From assembly GCA_963725215.1 (NCBI GenBank), contig CAVRXQ010000006.1:186001-250000 (forward strand): a stretch of DNA of 64,000 nt, read 5' to 3'. A program made the translations under genes and the position numbers. This DNA comes from CAVRXQ01 sp963725215 (GTDB lineage Bacteria; Actinomycetota; Acidimicrobiia; Acidimicrobiales; Bog-793). Positions 50,909 to 59,504 of this stretch are shown piece after piece (positions within the stretch are counted from its first letter, which is position 1; every line of letters starts with the position of its first letter). The notes beneath the pieces were generated by a model. The model was not told the DNA's origin and did not search any database. It worked only from the letters and a program-made list of their open reading frames with translations.

Positions 50909-51541
50909 GTGCCGTATCCCGCGAAGCTCCTACACGAAGGCGAGGACGTCTACCTCGATACTCGTCCGCACTGGTGGGTCATGGCTCTGCCGTCGATCGA
51001 GACGGTCGTCGTGTTGGCTGCGGAGGGAGCGGGATTCGTGCTCTGGTCATCTGCTCCCGTCTGGTTCGGCTGGGTGCTGCTCGGCGTCGGTCTTGTGGTG
51101 CTGGCGCGCTTTTTTGCGCGCTTGGTCGCGTGGCGCTCGACTGACCTCGTGATCACCTCGATGCGCGTCATATATCGCAAAGGCGTTTTCCACCGACAAG
51201 GCGTCGAGATCCCGCTCTCGAGCGTGCAAAGCGTGCAGTACTCACAAAGTTTGTTCGAGCGCGTGCTGCGCAAAGGAAACTTGGAGGTGGAATCCGCCGG
51301 TTCGCATGGTGCGGAGATGTTCGTCGACATCCCGAAGCCCGCGGCGGCGCAAAGCCTCATCAACCGCGCGATCGACGAGGCGCACACGCGCGTCTCGGCG
51401 CAGACATCGGGAGAGGCGAGAGGATCGGTGGCGGACGAGATCGAGCGCCTCGCTCAACTGCACCAGCGGGGCATCATCACCGACGAAGAGTTCAGCCGGA
51501 TGAAACGAGAGCTCATCGCGGGAGATCGCTCGCAATCGTGA
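50909..51541 (+). CDS. Membrane protein with bacterial PH domain and SHOCT tail
   Basis: 210 residues. Two N-terminal membrane helices (ETVVVLAAEGAGFVLWSS, VWFGWVLLGVGLVVLARFF), a bPH2/DUF304 beta domain (LVITSMRVIYRKGVFHRQGVEIPLSSVQSVQYSQ), and a C-terminal SHOCT-type helical hairpin (EIERLAQLHQRGIITDEEFSRMKRELI). Function unknown; likely membrane-associated scaffold. 12 bp after ddl, same strand, so probably co-transcribed. Confidence 0.85.
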   Translation: MPYPAKLLHEGEDVYLDTRPHWWVMALPSIETVVVLAAEGAGFVLWSSAPVWFGWVLLGVGLVVLARFFARLVAWRSTDLVITSMRVIYRKGVFHRQGVEIPLSSVQSVQYSQSLFERVLRKGNLEVESAGSHGAEMFVDIPKPAAAQSLINRAIDEAHTRVSAQTSGEARGSVADEIERLAQLHQRGIITDEEFSRMKRELIAGDRSQS

Positions 51542-51591
51542 ACATCGATTCCGTCTTCGAACTCAACGCGAGCAAACTGCCCCGTTAAAGC

Positions 51592-51609
51592 GTGCGCCAA
51601 TTGGCGCAC
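51592..51609. repeat. Perfect 18-bp palindrome
   Basis: GTGCGCCAATTGGCGCAC, 51 bp after the PH-domain gene and 17 bp beyond the TnpB relic's stop. It could be the terminator of the ddl-PH transcript or the hairpin of an old IS200/IS605-type right end. Confidence 0.55.
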
Positions 51610-51626
51610 CACCCTTCTCGGACCTC

Positions 51627-51985
51627 CTACTCCGGAAAAAGCGAGCTCTTCCTTCGTCGGTTCCTGCTTCGTCCCGCGCGAGCGCGGGGTTGCAAGACGC
51701 GGTCCGGCGCCACGTTGGTGGTGGCGAACGGCGTCTCTCGACAGGCATTGGTCACCCGCCCGGTTGCTTCTCGATCCGGGGCGTGCTCCTCGTTCGCCCA
51801 CTTCGCCACGTTGATGCCCGCGTTCAAGTCGCGATCGAGCTCTTTGCCACAGGATCTGCAGAGGAAGGTGCGATCAGAAACGTCATCTCCTCCCACATCC
51901 ACCCACATGCAGAAAACCTCTTCGTCGAGGGGAAAAAGCGCGGGGCATCAAGGAGCTCTGATCCATACCAAGCAGCCTTATAGGT
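51627..51985 (-). pseudogene. TnpB (IS200/IS605/IS607-type OrfB) C-terminal relic
   Basis: Minus strand, first frame LLDAPRFFPSTKRFSACGWMWEEMT, then after a frameshift (about 51885) SDRTFLCRSCGKELDRDLNAGINVAKWA. This is the zinc-ribbon end and RuvC-III DRDxNA motif of TnpB, the RNA-guided nuclease ancestor of Cas12. The first Cys pair is half lost (one Cys replaced by Phe). No TnpA and no N-terminal part remain. Non-functional leftover of an IS element. Confidence 0.75.
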
Positions 51986-52097
51986 AAGCATCGAGGAAAA
52001 CGCCGACCACGAGGCGTCTGCGATCCGGCGTGTCTCACAGATGGCGGGACGCGCGATGTGTGCTAATCCGCGCAGCCTCTTGGCTTAGGCTCGGTCT

Positions 52098-53401
52098 GTG
52101 TCGGAGCGCTATTTCGTCGAGACGCTCGGCTGTCCAAAGAACCAAGTCGACTCAGAAAAGCTCGCAGGTTCCCTGCTCGAACAAGGTTTGCTGGCGGCGA
52201 GGGACCTGGAGAGCGCGGACATCGTCGTCATCAATACTTGCGCTTTCATCGACGCGGCTCGTGAAGAATCCGTCGACGCGATCTTCGATGCGCATCGAAG
52301 GCGTCGGCGCGGGGCACGACTCGTCGTGACAGGATGCCTCGCCGAGCGATACCAATCCGAGCTCGCCGAGCTCGTTCCGGAAGCGGACGTCGTTCCGCTC
52401 GGTCAACCGATCACTCTCGGAATTCCGCGGCGACGCGAGACGATCCCGCGTTCCTCGACGGTGACGAACCTTCTCGAGATGCCCCGCGTGCCTTCGGGGC
52501 TGCCATGGGCGTACGTGAAGGTTGCGGAAGGCTGCGATCGGCGCTGCGGGTTCTGCGCGATCCCGAGTTTTCGCGGGAGACAGGTCTCGCGCGACCGAAG
52601 ACGCGATCGTGAAGGAGATCGAGTCGCTTGGACTGCACGAGGTGATCCTCGTCTCACAGGACCTCGGAAGCTACGGACGAGATCGCGGCATGCGCCACGG
52701 ACTCATCGATCTCGTTCGACAAGTGACGGGACTCGTCGAGCGCGTTCGTCTGCTGTACCTGTATCCGTCGGCGCTCACCGCCGAGCTGGTGGACACGGTG
52801 CTGGCGACTGGGGTGCCGTACTTCGACCTCTCGTTGCAGCACGTCTCTGGTCCGCTGTTGCGGCGGATGCGCCGTTATGGGAATCGGGGATCGGTTCCTC
52901 GAGCGCATCTCGGACATCCGCCACCGAGCCCCCGAGGCCACGTTCAGATCGTCGTTCATCGTCGGTTATCCGGGGGAGAGAGAAGCCGACCACGACGAGT
53001 TACTTTCATTCCTCACCGCAGCACAGCTCGACTGGGGAGGCTTCTTTGCCTTCTCCGACGAGGCCGGCACCTACGCCCACGACCTACGTGACAAGGTGCC
53101 GAGACCGTTGATGTTGGAGCGACTGCGGGAGGCGAGTGCTCTCCAAGATGAGATCTCGACCCGTCGGCGCGCGGACCTGGTGGGAAGTGAGATCGAAGTG
53201 ATGATCGACGCCCCAGGTGCCGCCCGCTCCCATCGGGAGGCTCCCGAAATCGACGGCGTGGTGAAAGTGCCGAGTGACTTGAAAGTCGGGACGTTCCACA
53301 CGGTGACGGTCGAACAGGCGATCGGGCCAGATCTCGTCGCGAGCGCCGTGCGCGACGTCGGCGACCTCGCGGCGGTCGCGGCTGGGGGCGCGCCCGTGTG
53401 A
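52098..53401 (+). pseudogene. rimO: RimO, ribosomal protein S12 methylthiotransferase, with two frameshifts
   Basis: Radical-SAM enzyme that methylthiolates an Asp of ribosomal protein S12. Three consecutive frames together give a full RimO: YFVETLGCPKNQVDSEKLAG, NTCAFIDAAREES, CLAERY (UPF0004 Cys), radical-SAM CDRRCGFCAIPSFRGRQVSR; then after a break near 52588-52592 EDAIVKEIESLGLHEVILVSQDLGSYG and YLYPSALT; then after a second break near 52885 (one extra base in GGGAATCGGGG) DRFLERISDIRHRAPEATFRSSFIVGYPGE and the TRAM-like end. Every motif is kept, so indel errors may be the cause. Its end overlaps pgsA. Confidence 0.85.
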
Positions 53402-53997
53402 GCACGCGTACGCCCGCGTTCGGGCCATCCGCGCTCGTCACACCGGCTAACGGACTGACCCTCGCGCGCCTGTTGGTCGCTCCGTTGATCGCCGTTCTCA
53501 CCGTGACGATCGGGCCGACGGCGTGGGCGCTGTGGGCCTTGTGGACCGTCTTCACCGTCTCTGACGGTGTCGACGGATTCGTCGCCCGTCGTCACGGGAT
53601 CACGCGCTCGGGGGCGTTCCTTGATCCGCTCGCCGACAAGTTCCTCATCCTCGGCGCGCTCAGCGGGCTCGCCGCGACGGGGACGATTGGCGTGGTGCCC
53701 GTCGCGTTGATCGCGCTGCGCGAGGTCGGGATGAGCGTCTTTCGCGTCGTCGAAGGGCGACGGGGGATCTCTATTCCCGCCAGGCCGCTCGCCAAGGTGA
53801 AGACCCTCGTGCAGGACCTCGCCGTCGCCGCAGCGTTCTTCCCACCGATCGGCGCGAAGGACGGTGGAGTGATCACCGCCCTGATCTGGTTTGCCGTCGC
53901 ACTCACGCTCATCACTGGCGCCGAGTACCTGTTCCAGGCGTGGTCCACACTGCGCCGCGTCGATCCTCGCGAGTCGGTGAAACAAGAAGCGGCCTGA
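53398..53997 (+). CDS. pgsA: CDP-alcohol phosphatidyltransferase (phosphatidylglycerophosphate synthase)
   Basis: 199-residue membrane enzyme of phospholipid synthesis. Full signature SDGVDGFVARRHGITRSGAFLDPLADK matches D-x2-DG-x2-AR-x8-G-x3-D-x3-D. Start region PANGLTLARLLVAPLIAVL is typical of PgsA. GTG 53398 overlaps the rimO stop. Position between rimO and cinA is the classic actinobacterial arrangement. Confidence 0.92.
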   Translation: MSTRTPAFGPSALVTPANGLTLARLLVAPLIAVLTVTIGPTAWALWALWTVFTVSDGVDGFVARRHGITRSGAFLDPLADKFLILGALSGLAATGTIGVVPVALIALREVGMSVFRVVEGRRGISIPARPLAKVKTLVQDLAVAAAFFPPIGAKDGGVITALIWFAVALTLITGAEYLFQAWSTLRRVDPRESVKQEAA

Positions 53998-54002
53998 AGA
54001 CT

Positions 54003-55250
54003 GTGCGGACAGAGATCGTCGCGGTCGGAACGGAACTGCTGCTCGGACAGATTGTCGATACGAACTCGACGTGGATCGCGGAACAACTCGCGGAATCGGG
54101 GATCGACTGCACGATGCAGGTGCGCGTCGGTGACAACGTCGAGCGTGTCGCTGCCGCCTTGCGCGACGCATTGGAGCGCGCCGAGGCGGTGATCGTGTCT
54201 GGCGGCCTCGGTCCGACCCAAGACGACCTCACTCGAGAGGCCATCGCCGAGGTAATGGGCGTCGATCTTGTGGAGAATCAAACAGCGATGGCGCTCGTCG
54301 AGGAGGCGTTCGCGACGAGGGGGCGGGTGATGTCTCCGAGCAATCGCCGCCAGGGATTCGTTCCTGCCGGCGCGACGCTGATCGAACAGCGCCTCGGGTC
54401 GGCCCCCGGGCTCATCTGCCCGGTGGGCGACAAAGTGATCTACGCCCTCCCAGGCGTGCCAGACGAGCTCGAAGAGATGACGCTTCGTGCTGTCCTGCCC
54501 GACCTCAGGTCGCGGCGAAGCGAGGACGCCGTGATCCTCAGCCGCATCATCAAAACCTGGGGTATCGGCGAGTCACGGCTTTCCGAACTCGTTGCCGAGC
54601 GGGTCGACGCCCTCGATCGATCGGGTCCAGGGGCACCGACGATCGCGTTCTTGGCCCGCGGGGTGGAAGGCGTCCAGGTCCGGGTGACGGTGAAGGCGTC
54701 CGATGCACGCGCGGCGGCGTCGGTGCTCGACGAAGAGCAGAAAGCGATCGAGGCGATCTTGGGCGATTCCGTGTTCGGCTTCGACGACGAGACCATGGAG
54801 TCCCGCGTTGGCGCGCTCCTCGTCGCCAAAAGACGGAGCCTCGCGGTGGCAGAGTCCTTCACAGGAGGTTTGATCGCCTCGCGCATCGTGGCCGTGCCGG
54901 GGGCGAGCCGGTGGTTCCGGGGGAGCGTGGTCGCGTACGCGAAGGAGGCGAAGCGCGACGTGCTCGGACTGGAGGACGGACCGGTCGTCAGCTCGAAGGC
55001 CGCGGCGGAGATGGCGAGGGGAGCGATCGCGTTGTTCGGCGCCGACGTCGCTGTCGCCACGACCGGGGTTGCGGGACCGGACCCCCAAGAAGGTCATCCA
55101 CCGGGAACTGCGTTCGTCGGAATCGCCTTCGCGGGAGGTGGCGCGGACGCGGAACCTCTTGAGCTTTTCGGCACTCGAAAGCGCATTCGCGAACTCGGTG
55201 CGATCAGCGCGCTCGATCGGCTGCGCCGGCGGCTTGTGAACGACGCGTGA
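54003..55250 (+). CDS. cinA: CinA-family protein (nicotinamide-nucleotide amidohydrolase)
   Basis: 415 residues: N-terminal COG1058/MoCF domain (VRTEIVAVGTELLLGQIVDTNSTWIAEQL, VSGGLGPTQDDLTREAIAEVM) and C-terminal CinA amidase domain (SLAVAESFTGGLIASRIVAVPGASRWFRGSVVAYAKEAKRDVLG, TGVAGPDPQEGHPPGTAFVGIA). Full-length CinA deamidates NMN and may act on ADP-ribose. GTG 54003 is five bases after the pgsA stop. recA follows 0.8 kb later. Confidence 0.92.
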   Translation: MRTEIVAVGTELLLGQIVDTNSTWIAEQLAESGIDCTMQVRVGDNVERVAAALRDALERAEAVIVSGGLGPTQDDLTREAIAEVMGVDLVENQTAMALVEEAFATRGRVMSPSNRRQGFVPAGATLIEQRLGSAPGLICPVGDKVIYALPGVPDELEEMTLRAVLPDLRSRRSEDAVILSRIIKTWGIGESRLSELVAERVDALDRSGPGAPTIAFLARGVEGVQVRVTVKASDARAAASVLDEEQKAIEAILGDSVFGFDDETMESRVGALLVAKRRSLAVAESFTGGLIASRIVAVPGASRWFRGSVVAYAKEAKRDVLGLEDGPVVSSKAAAEMARGAIALFGADVAVATTGVAGPDPQEGHPPGTAFVGIAFAGGGADAEPLELFGTRKRIRELGAISALDRLRRRLVNDA

Positions 55251-55366
55251 GCTGCTCCAGGGACGAACTCAGTCGTTAGGGCGTTGGCCGAGGGAGCTTC
55301 TCGGCCGTGATCGTCCTCGTTATCTGACCCCGGATTCCGCCGCGCGAGCACACGCGCTCCTCGCGA

Positions 55367-55928
55367 TCATTGGTGCTCATTCGACCAGGTCTGTTCGGCA
55401 GCGACGACGTCGCTGCCGAGATTGTCCTGGCCGAGCGGAAGGTCCGAGACGTGGTAGCCGAAGGCAGGACCGTCCTGTTCGCTGACCGTCGGGCGATGGT
55501 CGCTTTTGGCGGTGGCCTTGGTGACGTTCAGCCAGGAGGCGCCGTCTCGCTCCTCGCAACGAGCCGTGTAGAGCCCGGGGTAGGCGATGAAGGGCGTCGG
55601 CACTCCGCCCGGCGCGGGAAAGACCGAATCAAGGGTCGCCTGGGCCGCCAGAAAGCGCTGCCGGATTGACGCACACGACCTGCGAACCCCTCTTCGTTGT
55701 CTCGTCCGATTGGAGCGAGACGCCTTGGCCGGGCCTGCCGAAGAGGGCGTCGGCGGGCGGCTGGGAAGGGTAGCTCGAGTAAGCGATGACACACCCGGTC
55801 TCGAAGAGACGCGTGCAGGCCGGGATGTGCTGGAAGGTCCCGCCGACGAGCTTGCCGGGCGGCACCTCGACGTTGCCGCCGAGGATGATCGCGGCGGTCC
55901 ACCACCGAACATACGTTCGGAAATACAC
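55367..55928 (-). pseudogene. DUF3089 (lipase-like) gene relic
   Basis: The C-terminal half of a DUF3089 protein in two frames: first AIILGGNVEVPPG, GGTFQHIPACT, GCVIAYSSYPSQPP, ALFGRPG and VVCVNPAALSGG; then, after a break near 55630, TPFIAYPGLYTARCEERDGASWLNV and LGQDNLGSDV. The N-terminal half with the catalytic Ser is absent; the sequence is cut where the recA upstream region with its SOS box begins. Non-functional remnant on the opposite strand to cinA and recA. Confidence 0.7.
55906..55919. promoter_or_regulatory. SOS box (LexA-binding site) upstream of recA
   Basis: CGAACATACGTTCG matches the Gram-positive/actinobacterial consensus CGAAC-RNRY-GTTYG at every position. It lies 118 bp upstream of the recA start. 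LexA repression of recA and induction on DNA damage are expected. Confidence 0.9.
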
Positions 55929-56037
55929 TGATGGAAGTCAGCTGTCCGCGACAGGGCAGGTCAAGGTCCAGCGATACAGCGGCGTCGTACCGTTGCGGTC
56001 CGCTCGACGGACGTTCGAGACCAGGCGGGAGGAAGGC

Positions 56038-57078
56038 ATGGAGCGGGACAAGGCACTCGACGTGGCCCTCGGGCAGATCGAAAAGCAGTTCGGCAAGGGC
56101 GCGGTGATGCGCATGGGCGAGAGTCTGAGCCTTGGGATCGAGGTGATATCGACCGGCGCGATGTCGCTCGACCTCGCGCTCGGCATCGGAGGTCTGCCGC
56201 GGGGCAGGATCGTCGAGCTGTTTGGACCGGAGTCCTCCGGCAAGTCGACGCTCGCCCTCCACGTCGTAGCGGAGGCACAGCGCAACGGTGGGACGTGTGC
56301 CTACATCGACGCGGAGCACGCGCTCGATCCGGTCTACGCGAAAGCGATCGGCGTTGATGTCGACGAGCTGTTGATCTCCCAGCCTGACACCGGCGAGCAG
56401 GCACTCGAGATCGCCGAAATGCTCATCCGCTCAGGAGCGATCGACGTGATCGTGATCGACTCGGTTGCCGCGCTCACTCCGCGCGCGGAGATCGAAGGGG
56501 AGATGGGGGACTCCCACGTCGGCCTGCAGGCCCGCCTGATGTCCCAAGCCCTGCGCAAGCTCACCGGCACGCTGAACAAGTCGGACACGATCGCGCTGTT
56601 CATCAACCAGCTTCGGGAGAAGATCGGAGTCATCTACGGCTCACCCGAGACGACTCCTGGCGGGCGCGCGCTGAAGTTCTATTCGTCAGTGCGCCTCGAC
56701 ATCCGCCGGGTCGAATCGATCAAAGACGGCGGCGAGATGATCGGGAACCGGACGCGGGTGAAGGTCGTGAAAAACAAGTGCGCGCCTCCGTTCCGCTCAG
56801 CCGAGTTCGACATCATGTACGGACAGGGGATCAGCCGGGAAGGTTCGATCCTCGATGTCGCGGTCGATCTCGGCATCGTGAAGAAGTCCGGTGCTTGGTA
56901 CACCTACGAGGGCGAACAGCTCGGCCAGGGGCGTGAGAACGCGAAGCTTTTCCTGCGAGAGAACACTGAACTCGTGATCGAGATCGACGAGCGAATCCGC
57001 AAGGAGGTCTCGGCTGTCGCAACCGAGGTTCCGCTCGGTACGGGCGTCGGCGACGACGAGCCGATCTCGCTCGACTGA
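56038..57078 (+). CDS. recA: Recombinase RecA
   Basis: 346-residue strand-exchange protein and LexA co-protease. Walker A GPESSGKST at residues 63-71, IDAEHALDP, VIVIDSVAALTPRAEIEGEMGD, FINQLREKIGV, TTPGGRALKFYSSVRLDIRR. ATG 56038 has GGAGGAAGG upstream; the open frame above includes non-coding DNA. No recX follows, which is unusual for actinobacteria, where recA-recX is common. Confidence 0.97.
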   Translation: MERDKALDVALGQIEKQFGKGAVMRMGESLSLGIEVISTGAMSLDLALGIGGLPRGRIVELFGPESSGKSTLALHVVAEAQRNGGTCAYIDAEHALDPVYAKAIGVDVDELLISQPDTGEQALEIAEMLIRSGAIDVIVIDSVAALTPRAEIEGEMGDSHVGLQARLMSQALRKLTGTLNKSDTIALFINQLREKIGVIYGSPETTPGGRALKFYSSVRLDIRRVESIKDGGEMIGNRTRVKVVKNKCAPPFRSAEFDIMYGQGISREGSILDVAVDLGIVKKSGAWYTYEGEQLGQGRENAKLFLRENTELVIEIDERIRKEVSAVATEVPLGTGVGDDEPISLD

Positions 57079-57084
57079 GGACGC

Positions 57085-57690
57085 CTATCGCGGGATCGTC
57101 GTGTACTTGAGCTCGTTGAGCTCGCTGTGGTCGGAGATCAGGCTGAGGACACGGTCGATCGTGTCGATCGAACGCGCGCCGTCGCCATCAGGTCTCGTCA
57201 TCAGCCGCACGAACACCGCCTTTTCGTCGAGGACGAAAGTGGGGACCCCGAAGGCCGAATGGCGCGCCACGGAGTCTTCGTGCTCGGCGCGGAAGCGTTC
57301 GTACGGCCAACCGGCCGCGAGGTCCGCGAAGACGGCGTCGACGTCAACCCCGACGCGCTCGAGAGTCTTGCGGACAACAGACTCGTCGCGCAGGTCTTGG
57401 GACTCGTCGTGGCGCGCCGCGAACAGCGCGCGATGCGCGGCGGGGAATTGGGTAGGGAATCGATCGCGTACCGCGATACCCGCCGCAACGGCCACCAGAT
57501 TCGGTAGCTCGTCCGGGTTATCCCAGACCGGCACGCCACCCTCTTCAACGTGTGCCTGGCTGAGCGAAAAGGGCAGGAAGCGGACCCGATAGTCCGCACC
57601 CGCTTCGAGCGCCGCAAGGACGTGCTCGTGGGCGTTGCGGGCGAATGGACAGCGGTAGTCGAAATTGACGGTGAATTCCCTGGAGGTCAT
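57085..57690 (-). CDS. DsbA-family (FrnE-like) thioredoxin-fold protein
   Basis: 201 residues. Thioredoxin fold with DYRCPFARNAHEHVL near the N-terminus: the CxxC is reduced to CPFA, leaving one cysteine. C-terminal FGVPTFVLDEKAVFVRL supplies the cis-Pro loop. No signal peptide, so cytoplasmic. Resembles FrnE/2-hydroxychromene-2-carboxylate isomerase-type members that work without disulfide chemistry. Convergent with recA (6 bp). Confidence 0.82.
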   Translation of the reverse strand: MTSREFTVNFDYRCPFARNAHEHVLAALEAGADYRVRFLPFSLSQAHVEEGGVPVWDNPDELPNLVAVAAGIAVRDRFPTQFPAAHRALFAARHDESQDLRDESVVRKTLERVGVDVDAVFADLAAGWPYERFRAEHEDSVARHSAFGVPTFVLDEKAVFVRLMTRPDGDGARSIDTIDRVLSLISDHSELNELKYTTIPR

Positions 57691-57776
57691 GAAAGGGGCA
57701 ACGTCGCCGCTCGTCGCGTCATTCCCTTGCTCGACGAGGCGCCCCCTTCGAGTGGGCCCGAGTAAGGTGCCGCAGC

Positions 57777-58371
57777 TTGAATGAGATCATCCGAGCAGGT
57801 CAGGGGGATATCGAGCCGCTCGCGCTGACGCTCGCGCGGGCCTTTTACCCCGACCCCGTCTCGAGGTATCTGTTCCCGAACGACTCGCGCCGCTTCTCGC
57901 GGCTGCGGGCCTTCTTCCGCTTGCAGCTCGACCGTGTCTACTTGCCGAAGGGGGAGGTCTATACGACCGCGAACCGCGCCGCCGCCGCGCTCTGGCTCCC
58001 TCCAGAAACGAAGGCCCCGAACCTCGGGGCCCAGGTCTCGTACTTGTTCCTCGCGCTCGAGGACCCGCAGCTTCCGCCGCGGCCGGCGACTCGCTGTCGC
58101 GCTGTACCGCTTGCGCCCGAAAGAGGCGCACTACTACCTCGGAACCGTCGGCACGGATCCGACTGAACAACGCCAGGGCCTCGCATCGGCCCTCATCGGC
58201 ACGGTGCTCGCGCGCCTCGACGAGATGGCGATACCGGCGTATCTCGAAGCGTCCTCCCAATCGAACGTGCGCTTTTACACCTCGCTCGGATTCATGCTCG
58301 TGACGAAGGTGACGATCGAAGGCGGCGGGCCGACGCTGTGGACGATGTGGAGGGAGCCCGTCCGGCGCTAA
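57777..58371 (+). pseudogene. GNAT-family N-acetyltransferase, interrupted by one frameshift
   Basis: First frame (TTG 57777): IIRAGQGDIEPLALTLARAFYPDPVSRYLFPND, ALWLPPETKAP. Second frame after about 58090: LAVALYRLRPKEAHYYLGTVGTDPTEQRQGLASALIGTVLARLDE, with the acetyl-CoA loop QRQGLASAL and YTSLGFMLVTKVTI. Together about 197 residues of a normal GNAT, substrate unknown. One extra base around 58085-58095 explains the break. The stop overlaps the convergent LysR stop. Confidence 0.75.
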
Positions 58372-59348
58372 ACGGGGATAACGCGATGGCGCGTGCGCGA
58401 GAGCGGCAACGGGGCGGCGTGCGCCGCGCGCTCGTCCGCGGAGATCGGTCGGACGCCCTCGGGGAGCCTCTCCGGTTGCGCAACGATCGACTCGAGGATT
58501 TCGAGAACGGCCCGCACCGGCGCACCCGGCTTTCCGAGACGGCGTTGGACGACCCCGACCACTCGCGGAGCGATTCCATCCACGCGCACGAGCCTCCACT
58601 CTGCTCGATCTCCGCTCGGAATTGACGAGGCGGGCAGGATCGCGAACCCGCATCCTTCGAAGGTGAGCGCTTGGAGAAGGCGCAGACTGTCGGTCTCGGC
58701 GCGAGGCTGCAAAGTGACTCGCGCCCGCGCCGCGACGACGTCGAGCGTGTCGCGATAGTTCGACCCGGGCATCGGCAAGAGCAGCGGGAGCTCGGCGATC
58801 TCGGTGATCGTCAGAGACGAACGTGCGGCGAGTCGATGCGAGCTCGGAAGTGCGAGCCCGAGATCTTCTTCGAACAAGGGCACGCTTCGCACCTCGGAAC
58901 CCGAAGCCGGCAACACGAGCACCCCAAGATCGACATAGCCGTTCGCGAGCTGCCGATCGATGCCGATTGTCGTCGATTCACAAAAGACGAGGCTCAACAG
59001 CGGGTGCTTGTCGGGAACGAGCTGCAACAAGTGAGGGATCAGCCAGCGCGCGACCGTTCCGATCGCGCCGAGGCGCACGGTGCCGGAGATGTCGCTCGAG
59101 AGCGCGGTCACGTCGGAGTTCAGCGCGTCGAGCTCGGCGAGGATGCGGCGTGCCCGATCGACGGCGAGCACTCCTGCCTCGGTCAGCTCGCCGCTCCCGC
59201 GGTCGATGAGCTCGGAGCCGAGCTCGATCTCCAGCTTTTTCACATGGGTGGAGACGTTCGACTGGACGGTCGCGAGGGCGTCGGCGGCGGCCGAGAACGA
59301 CCCGTGCTCGGCAATCGCGACCAGGGCGTTCAGTTGCCGGAGGTCCAT
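58368..59348 (-). CDS. LysR-family transcriptional regulator
   Basis: 326 residues. N-terminal winged HTH MDLRQLNALVAIAEHGSFSAAADALATVQSNVSTHVKKLE; substrate-binding domain with GTVRLGAIGTVARWLIPHLL and GYVDLGVLVLPA. A C-terminal Arg/Ala-rich tail extends past the usual end. ATG 59348 matches the family start. No obvious divergent target: the next upstream genes read in the same direction. Its effector is unknown. Confidence 0.92.
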   Translation of the reverse strand: MDLRQLNALVAIAEHGSFSAAADALATVQSNVSTHVKKLEIELGSELIDRGSGELTEAGVLAVDRARRILAELDALNSDVTALSSDISGTVRLGAIGTVARWLIPHLLQLVPDKHPLLSLVFCESTTIGIDRQLANGYVDLGVLVLPASGSEVRSVPLFEEDLGLALPSSHRLAARSSLTITEIAELPLLLPMPGSNYRDTLDVVAARARVTLQPRAETDSLRLLQALTFEGCGFAILPASSIPSGDRAEWRLVRVDGIAPRVVGVVQRRLGKPGAPVRAVLEILESIVAQPERLPEGVRPISADERAAHAAPLPLSRTRHRVIPV

Positions 59349-59463
59349 CACGTTCGACGATAGTTGGTATCTATCGTGACTGTTTGACCGATGTTGGCAA
59401 TTCGACGACATTGGGTGCACCACGGGTGTGCTGGTCCCCCACCAGCGCCTTGGTGACATGAAC

Positions 59464-59494
59464 GAAGGGGCCGGAACCCCCCACCGGCCCCTTC
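59464..59494 (-). terminator. Hairpin after the acyltransferase gene
   Basis: GAAGGGGCCGG (59464-59474) and CCGGCCCCTTC (59484-59494), an 11-bp perfect stem with 9-nt loop, eleven bases past the stop of the PlsC-like gene. It probably ends the four-gene minus-strand operon before the LysR gene; there is no T-run. Confidence 0.65.
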
Positions 59495-59504
59495 TTCGCG
59501 CTTG

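Noticed and set aside
7239..59463. CRISPR arrays or rRNA genes
   Set aside because: No regularly spaced repeat series and no 16S/23S/5S conserved segments were seen; the only tandem repeats are the 10-, 11- and 14-bp pairs described.
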